A stretch of 64,000 nucleotides of DNA from Apoderus coryli (taxonomy: Eukaryota; Arthropoda; Insecta; Coleoptera; Attelabidae), in contig OU452204.1 in assembly GCA_911728435.2 (NCBI GenBank), forward strand, positions 17,732,001 through 17,796,000, read 5' to 3'. Position 1 is the first letter of the stretch. Every line of letters begins with the position of its first letter. A program made the position numbers and the translations under genes. This document shows, piece after piece, positions 23,786 to 36,239 of the stretch. Under the pieces are notes generated by a model, which made no database searches, had not been told where the DNA came from, and was given only the letters and a program-made list of their open reading frames with translations.

Positions 23786-24639
23786 TTTAAATTGAATAGT
23801 TTTCCAAATGCTACGAGCACGATCTTTTGGATTTCATAAGACTTAATAATTGAACAATCCTCGTAAGATCCTCGATTCGATTAAACTATTTAGGAATAAT
23901 AATTAATTCTATTTCTGTCACTTAAACATTTTTGTAGTATTTGCAATTTGTTTAGCAGAATCGTAAAATTCAAAAGCAATAGGCATAGATTTTTTTATAT
24001 TATGGTATGCCATAGATCTGAGCCAAATGCAATTGCCTGTTAACACAAACAGACCTCAAAATTGTTTATTTTCTTTCTATAAGCTCTACTCTACTACATC
24101 CAAAACATTCCACAAACACGTACGTGCACATTTCGATTTCAAAAAATTGGAAATAAAAAAAAAAAACGCTGTTAATCATATTCTACTAAAAACATCAAAA
24201 ATCCCGTTCAAATTTCAATCTCTCACGATCAACGGGAAACAATAAAGACAGAATAAGACGGTAATAAATTAAGCGTTTTTGAAACCGTATAATCTGTTTA
24301 TAATAATTCAGTAACAGTTTATAGTATCCGATCCCTTTTTAGTTGGGGAATATTTCGAAATATATTTATCCGAAATCTGTCACCCACTTTTCCTATCATG
24401 TTTATGTGTTGTGCCTTGTGGGGTAGCCTAAATCAGATGAAAGATGCTAATTTTTCAAAAGTTCAAACAACAAAACAAAGACTGTAAGGAAAGAGGTAAA
24501 AACGGAGCTTATCTGGCTTTCGTCTAGGTACACATTGCAATTAAGTTCGTTGCATTTCACGCTGTACCGGGTGAATCAAGCTAATGTAAATGTGTCTACA
24601 AGTGCCAGCCACGTTCTCAAAAATAGTACGAAAAAAAGA

Positions 24640-24905
24640 ATTGTGCAAATGGGAAAAGAACCAATTAAAGTCCTACTAGAGGAATACTCCTGCACTGAGA
24701 CCAGCTAAAAAACCTATCGAACTGGATACAGGCCTTTTCACAGGCCACTACCCGGTAAGGTACCTAGTATCTCCAAAAAAAATTGCAACAGAGACCACTG
24801 AACACGTGTTATGCGTTTGCATGGCAGTGTTCTGCAAAAGACTGAAATACCTTGCTAAGAACATCATCTTCTTGAAAAGTTTGGGGCAACTGGGCGATCT
24901 CTAGC
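24640..24905 (+). pseudogene. Second copy of RNase-H-type retroelement 3' end
   Basis: Readable pieces are LDTGLFTGHYPVRYLV, ATETTEHVLC and FLKSLGQLGDL before a stop near 24903. These match the order and wording of the 21.5-kb 3' end (GLFTGHHPVKYH, TEHVLCEC, GQLGN). The copy is more decayed, with frame changes and losses in the knuckle. Confidence 0.65.
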
Positions 24906-25061
24906 CTCTTTAGGAGGCAAGCAAATGCTTGTCTCTCTTAAATGTTTTTTTTTTCTGGCAGCAAAAATTCACTAAAACTAAACCCCTTAAAATTTCTTTC
25001 CCTCCTTCTCTTCTTTTTGGAAATAGGAATAGGTGTTTCGAGATCTCATGGACTCTTCAGA

Positions 25062-27700
25062 TTGGGATAAGCAGTAATACAATAAAGCCCACGGAAGCTG
25101 GGTTTAATTATGGATCGAACGTTAACGTACGAACATGTATCAAAGGTTATTCAGAAATCCTATTCAAAATCTTAATCAAATGTTAATTTTTTAGTGTTTA
25201 TTTTGAAATAATAAAGGCCACGGAAACTGTAAAAACCTGGGCTTTTTTATGGATCGAACGTTAACGTACGAACATGTATCAAAGGTGATTCAGAAATCCT
25301 ACTCAAAATCTAAATAAACTGTTCATTTTTTAGTGTTTATTTTGAAATAATAAAGGCCACGGAAACTGTGAAAACCTGGGATTTTTTATGGATCGAACGT
25401 TAACGTACGAACATGTATCAAAGGTTATTCAGAAATCCTACTCAAAATCTAAATAAACTGTTCATTTTTTAGTGTTTATTTTGAAATAATAAAGGCCACG
25501 GAAACTGTAAAAACCTGGGATTTTTTATGGATCGAACGTTAACGTACGAACATGTATCAAAGGTTAGTCAGAAATCCTACTCAAAATCTAAATAAACTGT
25601 TCATTTTTTAGTGTTTATTTTGAAATAATAAAGGCCACGGAAACTGTGAAAAACCTGGGATTTTTTATGGATCGAACGTTAACGTACGAACATGTATCAA
25701 AGGTTATTCAGAAATCCTACTCAAAATCTAAATAAACTGTTCATTTTTTAGTGTTTATTTTGAAATAATAAAGGCCACGGAAACTGTGAAAAACCTGGGA
25801 TTTTTTATGGATCGAACGTTAACGTACGAACATGTATCAAAGGTGATTCAGAAATCCTACTCAAAATCTAAATAAACTGTTCATTTTTTAGTGTTTATTT
25901 TGAAATAATAAAGGCCACGGAAACTGTGAAAACCTGGGATTTTTTATGGATCGAACGTTAACGTACGAACATGTATCAAAGGTTATTCAGAAATCCTACT
26001 CAAAATCTAAATAAACTGTTCATTTTTTAGTGTTTATTTTGAAATAATAAAGGCCACGGAAACTGTGAAAACCTGGGATTTTTTATGGATCGAACGTTAA
26101 CGTACGAACATGTATCAAAGGTTATTCAGAAATCCTACTCAAAATCTAAATAAACTGTTCATTTTTTAGTGTTTATTTTGAAATAATAAAGGCCACGGAA
26201 ACTGTAAAAACCTGGGATTTTTTATGGATCGAACGTTAACGTACGAACATGTATCAAAGGTTATTCAGAAATCCTACTCAAAATCTAAATAAACTGTTCA
26301 TTTTTTAGTGTTTATTTTGAAATAATAAAGGCCACGGAAACTGTGAAAAACCTGGGATTTTTTATGGATCGAACGTTAACGTACGAACATGTATCAAAGG
26401 TTATTCAGAAATCCTACTCAAAATCTAAATAAACTGTTCATTTTTTAGTGTTTATTTTGAAATAATAAAGGCCACGGAAACTGTGAAAACCTGGGATTTT
26501 TTATGGATCGAACGTTAACGTACGAACATGTATCAAAGGTTATTCAGAAATCCTACTCAAAATCTAAATAAACTGTTCATTTTTTAGTGTTTATTTTGAA
26601 ATAATAAAGGCCACGGAAACTGTGAAAAACCTGGGATTTTTTATGGATCGAACGTTAACGTACGAACATGTATCAAAGGTTATTCAGAAATCCTACTCAA
26701 AATCTAAATAAACTGTTCATTTTTTAGTGTTTATTTTGAAATAATAAAGGCCACGGAAACTGTGAAAACCTGGGATTTTTTATGGATCGAACGTTAACGT
26801 ACGAACATGTATCAAAGGTTATTCAGAAATCCTACTCAAAATCTAAATAAACTGTTCATTTTTTAGTGTTTATTTTGAAATAATAAAGGCCACGGAAACT
26901 GTAAAAACCTGGGATTTTTTATGGATCGAACGTTAACGTACGAACATGTATCAAAGGTTATTCAGAAATCCTACTCAAAATCTAAATAAACTGTTCAATT
27001 TTTAGTGTTTATTTTGAAATAATAAAGGCCACGGAAACTGTGAAAAACCTGGGATTTTTTATGGATCGAACGTTAACGTACGAACATGTATCAAAGGTTA
27101 TTCAGAAATCCTACTCAAAATCTAAATAAACTGTTCATTTTTTAGTGTTTATTTTGAAATAATAAAGGCCACGGAAACTGTGAAAAACCTGGGATTTATT
27201 ATGGATCGAACGTTAACGTACGAGCATGTACCAAAGGCTATTCAAAAATGCTACTCAAAATCTAAATTAAATGTTCAATTTTCAGGGTTTATTTTGAAAT
27301 AATAAAGGCCACGGAAACTGTGGAAAACCTGGGATAAATTATGGATCGAACGTTAACGTACGAGCATGTACCGAACGCTATTCAGAAATCCTACTCAAAA
27401 TCTAAATAAAATGTTAATTTTGTAGTGTTTATTTTGAAATAATAAAGGCCACGGAAACTGTAAAAACCTGGGATTTTTTATGGCTCGAACGTTAACGTAC
27501 GAACATGTATCAAAGGTTATTCAGAAATCCTACTCAAAATCTAAATAAACTGTTCATTTTTTAGTGTTTATTTTGAGATAATAAAGGCCACGGAAACTGT
27601 GAAAAACCTGGGATTAATTTTGGATCGAACGTTAACGTACGAGCATGTACCAAAGGCTATTCAAAAATGCTACTCAAAATTTAAATTAAATATTCATGAA
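25062..27700 (+). repeat. Satellite array, 139/140-bp units (19 copies), RT-derived
   Basis: ATAAAGGCCACGG recurs at 25211, 25350, 25489, 25628, 25768, 25908, 26047, 26186, 26325, 26465, 26604, 26744, 26883, 27022, 27162, 27302, 27442 and 27581, a spacing of 139 or 140 bp, with a diverged first unit from about 25079. The one-base difference comes from an A run (GTGAAAACC or GTGAAAAACC). Inner units are nearly identical, while the first and last units are more diverged. The unit reads TVKNLGLILDRTLTYEHV then PKAIQKCYSK in outer copies, which is the thumb-region motif of a CR1/Jockey-type RT. Confidence 0.95.
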
Positions 27701-27727
27701 GTAGTCCATATTTCTGTGGAGTCTCAA

Positions 27728-28260
27728 TTTAATGAGGGAATTAATAATACTCTGTCTCCTCCACTAAACTTCAATATATATTTTCATAAATCTGGTCGTA
27801 CTCCAATTATCATTGGGGTTCTTACAACATACATGTTTCGGTCATATATATGGTCATCCTCAGTGTTATACAAAAGTTACATTGTCATACAATTTTGAAG
27901 TTTACTGGAATAAAAATAAAAAAAATTTTCTTTAAAAAATCCTAGATTCTTAAAACTAACTCAACTAAAAGAACATTATACTTCTTAATGTTCTTTTAGT
28001 TGAGTTAGTTAATGTTCTTTTAGTTGAGTTAGTTTTAAGAATGTAGGATTTTTTAAAGAAAAATTTTTTTATTTTTATTCCAGTAAACTTCAAAATTGTA
28101 TGACAATGTAACTTTTGTATAACACTGAGGATGACCATATATATGACCGAAACATGTATGTTGTAAGAACCCCAATGATAATTGGAGTACGACCAGATTT
28201 ATGAAAATATATATTGAAGTTTAGTGGAGGAGACAGAGTATTATTAATTCCCTCATTTAA
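27728..28260. mobile_element. Fold-back insertion inside the satellite
   Basis: Two 250-bp arms (27728-27977 and 28011-28260) are near-perfect inverses, from AATGAGGGAATTAATAATAC to AACTCAACTAAAAGAACATT. The 33-bp centre holds an extra copy of the 24-bp inner end (27987-28010). TTTAAATTAAAT occurs on both sides (27680-27691 and 28268-28279), either as a target duplication or as shared satellite sequence. No transposase is encoded. Satellite units continue on the right. Confidence 0.85.
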
Positions 28261-28265
28261 TTCCC

Positions 28266-28735
28266 TCTTTAAATTAAATGTTCAATTTTCAGGGTTTATT
28301 TTGCAATAATAAATGCCTCGGAAACTGTGGAAAACCTGGGATTCATTATGGATCGAACGTTAACGTACGAGCATGTACCAAACGCTATTCAGAAATCCTA
28401 CTCAAAATCTAAATAAAATGCTCATTTTTTAGTGTTTATTTTGAAATAATAAAGGCCATGGAAACTGTAAAAAATCTGGGTTTTTTTATGGATCGAACGT
28501 TAACGTACGAACATGTATCAAAGGTTATTCAGAAACCCTACTCAAAATCTAAATAAAATGTTCATTTTTTAGTGTTTATTTTGAAATAATAAAGGCCACG
28601 GAAACTGTAAAAAACCTGGGATTAATTATGGATCGAACGTTAACGTACGAGCATGTACCAAAGGCTATTCAAAAATGCTACTCAAAATCTAAATTAAATG
28701 TTCAATTTTCAGGGTTTATTTCGAAATAGGCGCGA
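28266..28735 (+). repeat. Satellite array continuation (about 3.5 units)
   Basis: Further 140-bp units have the ATAAAGGCC-type word at about 28309 (diverged AATGCCTCGG), 28449 and 28589, ending at TTTATTTCGAAATAGG near 28730. These units are of the outer, more diverged type with GAGCATGTACCAAA. They show that the fold-back split a once continuous array. Confidence 0.9.
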
Positions 28736-28739
28736 TATG

Positions 28740-29580
28740 TTGGTCTTGCATATTAAAATTAACTTTCTTTATTCCACATTTTTTTTCTCTAAAAAGTGAA
28801 TTTGTTTAGATCAATTAAAAGTTAACAAGGACAATGTCAGGTCTGGTGCACCCTGTTTGTAGCTAATAAAAAGGTAAATTACCAGTTTTAACCTTTTTTT
28901 TTCCCTATGAGGGTTTAAAATATGTTTACTATAATAACATATTATCATCACAGAGCATATGGCTTCTTTATGTCAATATTGTGATGGTAGAAGAGATACT
29001 GAAGGATACTAATAAATTTAGTTAAATTGTCTCTGCGGACCACCATTTAGGTAAAATTATTATGTTTTAAAAGCTTGTTTAGATATGACAAACACTTAAA
29101 TTGAAATTTGTGTCAATTTTTTTTTGCCTTGATAAAAACTAGGTAAGATGAAGATTTTGTTTTATTATATTAAAGTTGATTTGTATACGAGATAGTTTCT
29201 TCAAACTTGATGTCTCACATGAGCTTATGAGCTGTGAATCTTAAGGGTTAATAAGAAGCTCCTGAGCGTTCTTGTTGGGGGATACAGAGTGTTATCAAAA
29301 TCAAAAATTTGTTTGTGTTTCTTCATATTCAAAGGTTATTTTCAAAGAACCGCTTTTGTGCATTGTTAAAAATAAAGTTTAATTGACATCCATATAGGGA
29401 CTTGTTTATTGAATCAATGCCATTCTTTGAAACTAATTAAGAAACGGCTGCCAATATGAAAATATACTAGGATATACTTTTTGTTACAACTTTGATTCAC
29501 CATCACAAATTTAAAAATATGCATTTATACAGGGTATTTCTATTCTTCTGAACAACACAAATTTTAATACTTTTTGCTTT
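28740..29580. other. AT-rich stretch without a recognisable gene
   Basis: No frame with recognisable motifs. One TACAGGGTATTTC word lies near 29528. Confidence 0.35.
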
Positions 29581-29585
29581 CCTTA

Positions 29586-30905
29586 TACCGGGTGATTCAT
29601 TATGGTTGCCACAAACGAAAACTGGAGATTCCTGAAAGTAATTTAAGCATTTTTTGCCATTGAACCCATGTCCGCAAATGCTTCGTTATCGAGATACAGG
29701 GTGTCCGAATTTAGTGGTCAAATTAACATTTTTGTTAATTTCTCAAAACCTAGCTAACCAATTTTGACAAAATTTTACATGCACCGATAACCTAAAATAA
29801 TCTGCATTATACGTAGATATAAGGGGTCATTTGGGTAAATTTTACACATAAATTAATTAAATACAGCTTTGCAAGCTTTATTATTTTAAATTATTAATTT
29901 TTTAAAAACACCAACTTATAGCTACAAAAATAGATAAATTGCCAGTTAATGGTAGATTTAAATCTCAATAACGTTTACTATAAAACCAAATGAAAAATCC
30001 TAAAGTTGCAATGGAAAACGAATGTCGCAACAATAAAAAGATTTTGAGAGCAACAAATTTAAATTAGTTAAAATTGTTTTATTATTTCGTAGTTGTTTAT
30101 AATATTGCGAATGTTTTTTTCTAAATTAAAATGAGTTTTTCAATTGAAGAATATGTTTGTGTAATGCAAATGCAAGAGCAGCGGCCAGAGAATACCAAAT
30201 TAGGTATCCTAATAGACGTCATCCATATCACAAAACATGGACGGCTACATTTCACAGGCTTAGAACGATAGGGAGCATTTTACCTAGAGTTAACAAACGA
30301 AAGCATCCTCTAAATATTTAAACTGAAGAAAACATAGTGGATTTAGTTTTAGACGATCCGAAAATAAGCACTAGAAGAATACCAACTCAATTGGCATTAC
30401 CTCGAACAACTGTTTGGAGACTATTAAATCGAGAAATGCTCTATCTCTATCATCATCAAGATGTCCAGGCCCTACATCCTGGAGACCGTGAAAGGCGTCT
30501 ACTATTTTGTAATTGGGTTCTTGGTAAGCATCAAGAAGATAAAAGATTTTTAGAGAAAGTGCTCTGGTCAGATGAAGCAACTTTTACTAGAGCTCGCATA
30601 AATACAAACCATAATGAACACGTATAGTCTTTAAACAACCCTCGTGCTATTAATTAGGCCGCAAAGTTTTCAAGAACGTTTTAGTTTCAATGTTTGGGGT
30701 GGCATGTTTAACAATAAATTATTGCCGTTGTTCGTAATTAATGGGCATTTAAACTATGTATTGATTTGAGTCTTTTCCTACACAACCGCTTAACCGAATT
30801 TATTGAGGATGTACCTCTGAATATTGTTCAAAACATGTGGTATCAACATAACGGAGCCCCTGCGCACCGTGGTAGACAAGTAACTAAAGTTTTAAATCTG
30901 CAGTG
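29586..30905 (+). pseudogene. Decayed mariner-like element with transposase remnant
   Basis: The left end TACCGGGTGATTCATTATGG at 29586 is followed by TACAGGGTGTCCGAAT at 29695. The transposase starts near 30131 (MSFSIEEYVCVMQMQEQ) and shows ISTRRIPTQLALPRTTVWRL (second HTH), FLEKVLWSDEATFTR (first catalytic Asp), FSFNVWGGM, and WYQHNGAPAHRGRQV (second catalytic position, Asp replaced by Asn). Frameshifts and stops break it, and the last catalytic region is missing where the minisatellite begins. A related end without transposase lies at 34247. Confidence 0.75.
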
Positions 30906-32190
30906 AAGAGTGAATGACCTTTACATGTCTTTACTCAATGTTTTTTTGACGCTTTGCAGTGAAGTATGATTCAGCTTTACATTTATTTCCTGAATGTTTT
31001 TGTTGAGGCTTTGCAGTGAAGTAAGAATCAGTTTTACATTGCTTTCCTGGATGTTTTTTTTTGAGGATTTGCAGTGAAGTATGAATCAGCTTTAGATTTA
31101 TTTACTGAATATTTTTATTGAGGATTTGCAGTGAGGTATGATTGAGCTTTAGATGTCTTTTGAATTTTTTTTTGAGGATTTGCAGTGAAGTATAAATGAG
31201 CTTTACATTTATTTCCTGAATGTTTTTGTTGAGGATTTGCAGTGAAGAAAGAATGACCTTTACATGTCTTCACTGAATGTTTTTTTTTTGACGCTTTGCA
31301 GTGAAGTATGAATCAGCTTTACACTTCTTTACTGAATGTTTTTGTTGAGCATTAGCTGTGAAGTATGAATCAACTTTAGATTCATTTACTGATTTTTTTT
31401 GTTGAGGATTTGCAGTGAAGAAAGAATGACCTTTACATGTCTTTACTGAATGTTCTTTTTTGACCCTTTGCAGTGAAGTATGAATCAGCTTTACACTTCT
31501 TTACTGAATGTTTTTGTTCAACATTAGCTGTGAAGTATGAATCAACTTTAGATTTATTTACTGATTTTTTTTGTTGAGGATTTGCAGAGGTATGAATGAG
31601 CTTTAGATAACTTTAGTGAATGTTTTTTTTGAGGATTTGCAGTGAAGTATAAATCAGCTTTACATTTATTTCCTGCATGTTTTTGTTGAGGACTTGTAGT
31701 GAAGAAAGAATGACCTTTACATGTCTTTACTGAATGTTCTTTTTTGACCCTTTGCAGTCATGTATGAATCAGCTTTACACTTCTTTACTGAATGTTTTTG
31801 TTGAGCATTAGCTGTGAAGTATGAATCAACTTTAGATTTATTTACTGAATTTTTTTGTTGAGGATTTGCAGAGGTATGAATGAGCTTTAGATAACTTTAG
31901 TGAATGTTTTTTTTTTGAGGATTTGCAGTAAAGTATAAATCAACTTTACATTTATTTTCTGCATGTTTTTGTTGAGGACTTGCAGTGAAGTATCAATCAA
32001 CTTTATACTTTTTTACTGTATATTTTTGTTGACGATTTGCCGTATGATTCAGCTTTACATTTCTTTAGTGAATTTTTTTATTGAGGATTTACAGTGAAGA
32101 ACGAATGACCTTTACATGTCTTTACTGAATGTTTTTTTTGACGCTTTGCGGTGAAGTATGAATCAGCTTTACATTTCTTTATTGAATGTA
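30898..32190 (+). repeat. Minisatellite, about 54-62-bp units (about 22 copies)
   Basis: The core is GAGGATTTGCAGTGAAGTAT, then GAATCAGCTTTACATTTATT, then TACTGAATGTTTTTGTT. Units begin at about 30898, 30956, 31011, 31071 and so on to about 32150. Two unit subtypes alternate (AGTATGAATCAGCTTTACA and AGAAAGAATGACCTTTACAT), so there is a higher-order pattern. The array begins exactly where the mariner-like transposase reading breaks off (AAATCTGCAGTGAAG). Confidence 0.9.
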
Positions 32191-32889
32191 CATCCTTGTT
32201 ACAGGTTTTTGATAAAGATTGTTTGGTAAAAAAAAGATTTTCATTTTATGAAAAATATGAAAAGTGCCAGTTGAAGGCAGAAATTTTGGAGATAAAAAAA
32301 TCTGGATTAATCCCAAGTTTTCTTATTCAATAGATATGGATGTGGAGCTATAAAAATAGAAAATATTTTAGTTCCACTTCTCAAAAGTTCGGATAAATAC
32401 CTAGTTAATTGCAACCAGAAACCAACAAATGTTTTACTTATTTAACTTTTATCCGTCTTTAATACCAGTGCCTAGTATATCATTCTGAGAAATCTTTCAA
32501 ATTAAAGTGTAGCATAATAATATTGTTTTGCAAAAAATCAAATAAATTCCAAATCAACGAAACACATGTGTGAAAAAAATAAGAAGAAACAGCCAGTGGA
32601 AATAAAATTTAAAGTACTTTTAAATTTACGTTAAAATTAAAATACAATCCAGACCCATCCCCAGATCTCTATTTCATTACAACTAAAATAAACGGTGTTC
32701 TGATAGATGCTCGCCATTCAGGACGTTGTAGAGTTCCTACAGAAATAAAGATTGTGTTTAGATTAATATTGTAGACTCATAGATTCAGTAAAGTAAGCAG
32801 TCCACTATAACATAACAACATACCGTTGTTGTATTTTCCTGAAGCTTGCCGCATTGTGTATCACAGCTCAAATCTTGCTCTATTTCTTG

Positions 32890-33600
32890 CAGGTTTGGCT
32901 TCAGGAAAGGCGACAAAAATCGCAACGTCTTAAAGTTTTGTTTAAACGTCAGAAGACAAAGTCAGTTATTATCAAACACAGCACTACTATGCTGATGACA
33001 TTCCAACTTAGGGATGCATTGCAGGCAATTAATGCTGATCTTTGTGCATTATGTGACTACTCCAAAAAACATTGTCTGAGGTTGAATCCTGAGAAGTCCA
33101 CAGCCATGGTGTTCGGCATGAAAAGTGATAGAACTCGCTTTTTGCAGGATTACCAACACATGATCAATATTGAGGGATCCCCATTGGAGTTTAAATCGAC
33201 GGTTAAAAACCTGGAACTGCTGTTGGATTCAGATTTTAGATTTGATAACCATATAAATAAGTGCATAAAAATAGGTTTCATGAATTTAAAGCTAATATTT
33301 CAGCACCGGCATGTGCTTACACAACAATTAAACGCAAGATTGTGCGAGGCAATGGTCCTTTCACATCCTAACTACTGTGACGTCATATAGTCACCATGCT
33401 TAACCTATGTGATGAGAGCGCGTTTACAGCGTTTGCAAAATTCATGCTTAAGGTTGATTTTCGGCATCAGAAGGTCACAACGAATCAGCCATAAACTTTT
33501 GGACATGAACTGGCTTAATATGGATAATATCAGGTATTTACATGCGCCTTGCCGCTTTCACAGTATTCTGCACTACAAGACTCCTCCTTATTTATATTAA
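32890..33600 (+). pseudogene. CR1/Jockey-type RT C-terminal half
   Basis: A broken YADD (TATGCTGATGAC near 32988) is out of frame with the following reading INADLCALCDYSKKHCLRLN, PEKSTAMVFG, STVKNLELLLDSDFRFDNHI, then RLQRLQNSCLRLIFGIRR. This is the palm end, thumb and C-terminal domain of a CR1/Jockey-type RT. Its VKNLELLLD segment is the same protein region from which the 25-28 kb satellite unit derives. A stop near 33390 and a frame change interrupt it. Confidence 0.8.
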
Positions 33601-34246
33601 AAGATAAGATTTCGAACAGACAACACAACTTTTACAGATTTAGGAAAAGTTTATTATTGTTTTGAAGCATAGGCATAGTATTCAACAGTGAGATATTTAT
33701 AAAATAAATTAGGAAACACCGGTCTTCAAAGGAGGTTATGTTTAATGTCAACAAATCATTTTGTTCAAATGGTAAGATTGAAGTGCTTAATTTTTTCTGT
33801 AAGTAAAAAAAGATTTTAAAATAAGAGTTGATGGATATATTTAGAGCAATGTCCATTTATGAGCAGAAAAGAATTCAACATGTGTTGTGAAAATTTTGCT
33901 GAGCTTGTTTAGGAATCGACTAATAAATTACGAACAAAACAAGATTTTAATGAAGAAATGGTAGATGCATTAAATTAGACACAGGAAGCTGTGAATTCTC
34001 TATAACTTTGACTTTGTTTACATGTGTAAAACCCGGTTTATTATATCACATACTGATATTTCAAAGCTTTAGAGGTGTCGAACGGTGTGAAACTATATAC
34101 ATGTTGTAGTTTAACAGCTAATATATAGATTTTTTAATAGTGGTATTAACTGGGGATATAATAAAGATGTTTCGGAACCTCATTTTTAGATTGTCAGTAC
34201 TGTATTTGTACAATTCGTGCGAGGACGATTGGCAACTAGGTAACTA

Positions 34247-35110
34247 TACAGGTTGATTCATTATGGTTGCAACAAACGAAAACTGGAGATTCCTGAATAC
34301 AATTCAAGCGTTTTTTACCATTGAACCCATGTCCGCAAATGCTTCGTTATCGAGATACAGGGTGTTCAAATTTAGTGGTCATATTAGCTCTTTTTTACAT
34401 GCATTTGGGGACCGATAACCTAAAACAACCAGCATGCATTATTTTGACTTTCATTAACTGTTCATTGGCGTAGATTTAGAGGGCATTTGGGTAAATTTTA
34501 GACATAAATTAATTAAAGCTTCATTATTTTAAATTATTACTTTTTTAAAAAGAGCAACTTTTTTTTGAGACTGTTTGGGTTCAGACATAGTCTATTAGCC
34601 ATAGATTATTGAGGAAGGTGAGGCGGTAATTAGATGTTAAGTTTACTATCCTTCAAGAACGTGATGATAATATCATAAGTAGTTTTTTTGTTTTTTAAAA
34701 GTAAACGAACAATATCTGTAGGTAAATCAAAACCTGGATCTACAATTTGTCTAATGAAGCTTTGTATGGCATCCTTATTATGTAAAAAAGAACAACTTAT
34801 AAGCTACAAAAAATTTAGTTACGGCGATGTTGTGGTTTCTACCATTTTTATGGAAACAGATAAATTGCAAGTTATTGGTAGATTTAAATTAAAGTAACGT
34901 TTACCAGAAAACAAAATGAAAAATCAAAGTTGCCGTCGAAAACGATTTAATAATAACAAATTACTTAACAACAAATTTTAAGGTCTGTCAGTACAATTAA
35001 AAATTTAACAATAAAAAAACTAAAATAAGAAAAAATCATAATATCTGTTCAAATTGACCTCCATTGACACATGCATTCGAAATATCTCGAAATAAGGTTT
35101 CCTTGCTTCC
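34247..35110 (+). mobile_element. Non-autonomous relative of the 29.6-kb mariner-like element
   Basis: TACAGGTTGATTCATTATGG at 34247 and GATACAGGGTGTTCAAATTT near 34354 repeat the left end of the 29586 element over about 150 bp, in the same orientation and with the same 109-bp spacing. More diverged similarity continues (GTAAATTTTAGACATAAATT, AAGCTTCATTATTTTAAATT). No transposase frame follows. The right end is not resolved. Confidence 0.6.
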
Positions 35111-35639
35111 TATAATACAGTTCAGTTGAAGAAATTATTTGTTTTTTATTCTAATGTTGACTTGAAATAACACAAAGCAAACTGGGATGTGAATGATAAT
35201 CACTAGCTGAAAAAATATTAGTTTTTCATTAATTAAGAGCATAGCTGAATTATTGTAGTATATGAAGATATCGTTGTAATGAATAATAACTAGAGAAGCA
35301 TGAAGTATGCGTCTTTGCCCAAACTATACCAGCTTCTAGCTGAAACTATGTGCAGTTTCTAATGTTACTATCCAAGGTTAACAGCTTTCATTAGCAATTT
35401 TGGTTGATTTATCCAAAATATCTGCTCTAAATAAAGGACATTCCTATACGTATACACTCGCTAACTATAACTATATAAGAAGACCTCTGACATCTTTGGC
35501 TAGAAAAGCTACATCAATTTCATATTTCTAGAGTTTGTGTAAGTTTTTCTCCATGAATTTCTATTTTACGAATTATATATTTTTCGAAAAGAATTCGTTC
35601 AAATGAAAATACGATATATTATCCCAAAACAACAAACGT

Positions 35640-36235
35640 CTTTATTATTATTTATTTATTTATCGTCATTACATATCCTTACCAAAAAAGGTTTACACAA
35701 GTCATATTAAATATTAAAATATTACATAACACAACATAAAAACATAGAAATGTATATAACTTAATCAAAACAGAAAGTCAGTGCCGAGGAATTCATCAAT
35801 GGAGTAACAAGCCTGGTCAATTAAGTAGTTTTTTAATCTATTTTTGAACATTGCAAGGCTCAGTGTTTTCAAACTATCTGGCAAATGATTATAGCATGTG
35901 GGACCATAATAATTCACAGAATTTCTGCTTCTACCCAACCTCATATATTCAGGAAGAATGTCATTTTTGTTTCTGGTATTGTGGTTGTGAACTTCATCAT
36001 GCCTTATGTACAGATTGTAATTATTTTTCACATACATAATTGAATTGTAGATATAGAGACACGGGAGTGTAATTATTTTACATTTTTTAAATTTAGGTCT
36101 CACATCCTCTCTAAACTTTAAATCAGTCATTATTCGAACCACTCGTCTTTGGATTGCGAATACCCGACTAGCATGACAAGAGTCCCCAAATTGACAAAGC
36201 ATATGAAGCCACACTGTGAAAAAGGCCATAATATG
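35640..36235 (-). pseudogene. CR1-like retroelement 3' end (5'-truncated)
   Basis: The minus-strand open run reads SCHASRVFAIQRRVVRIMTD, HNHNTRNKNDILPEYMRLGR, SVNYYGPTCYNHLPDSLKTL and ends YSIDEFLGTDFLF. This matches the C-terminus of the 10-11 kb copy (NYGTRNRNEILPEFHRL; YTFEDYFRSD). Past the stop, a short 3' UTR ends in a TAAATAAATAA-type simple tail (35640-35665 on the plus strand as TTATTTATTTA). Truncated at its 5' end near 36235, it is a typical dead-on-arrival copy. Confidence 0.85.
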
Positions 36236-36239
36236 CTGA

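Noticed and set aside
27599..27898. 99-codon frame joining the RT-like satellite reading to new sequence.
   Set aside because: The second half lies in the fold-back arm. The fusion is a product of the insertion and has no support as a gene.
28118..28160. CTGAGGATGACC..GACCGAAAC resembles the CUGANGA...GAAA core of a hammerhead ribozyme (as in Penelope-like elements).
   Set aside because: The bases that should form stem II (TGACC and TGACC) are not complementary, and stems I/III are not evident. The match to the core is too short to claim.
25062..28735. Regular repeat spacing could suggest a CRISPR-like array.
   Set aside because: Units are contiguous with no unique spacers, the sequence is eukaryotic, and it is a satellite.
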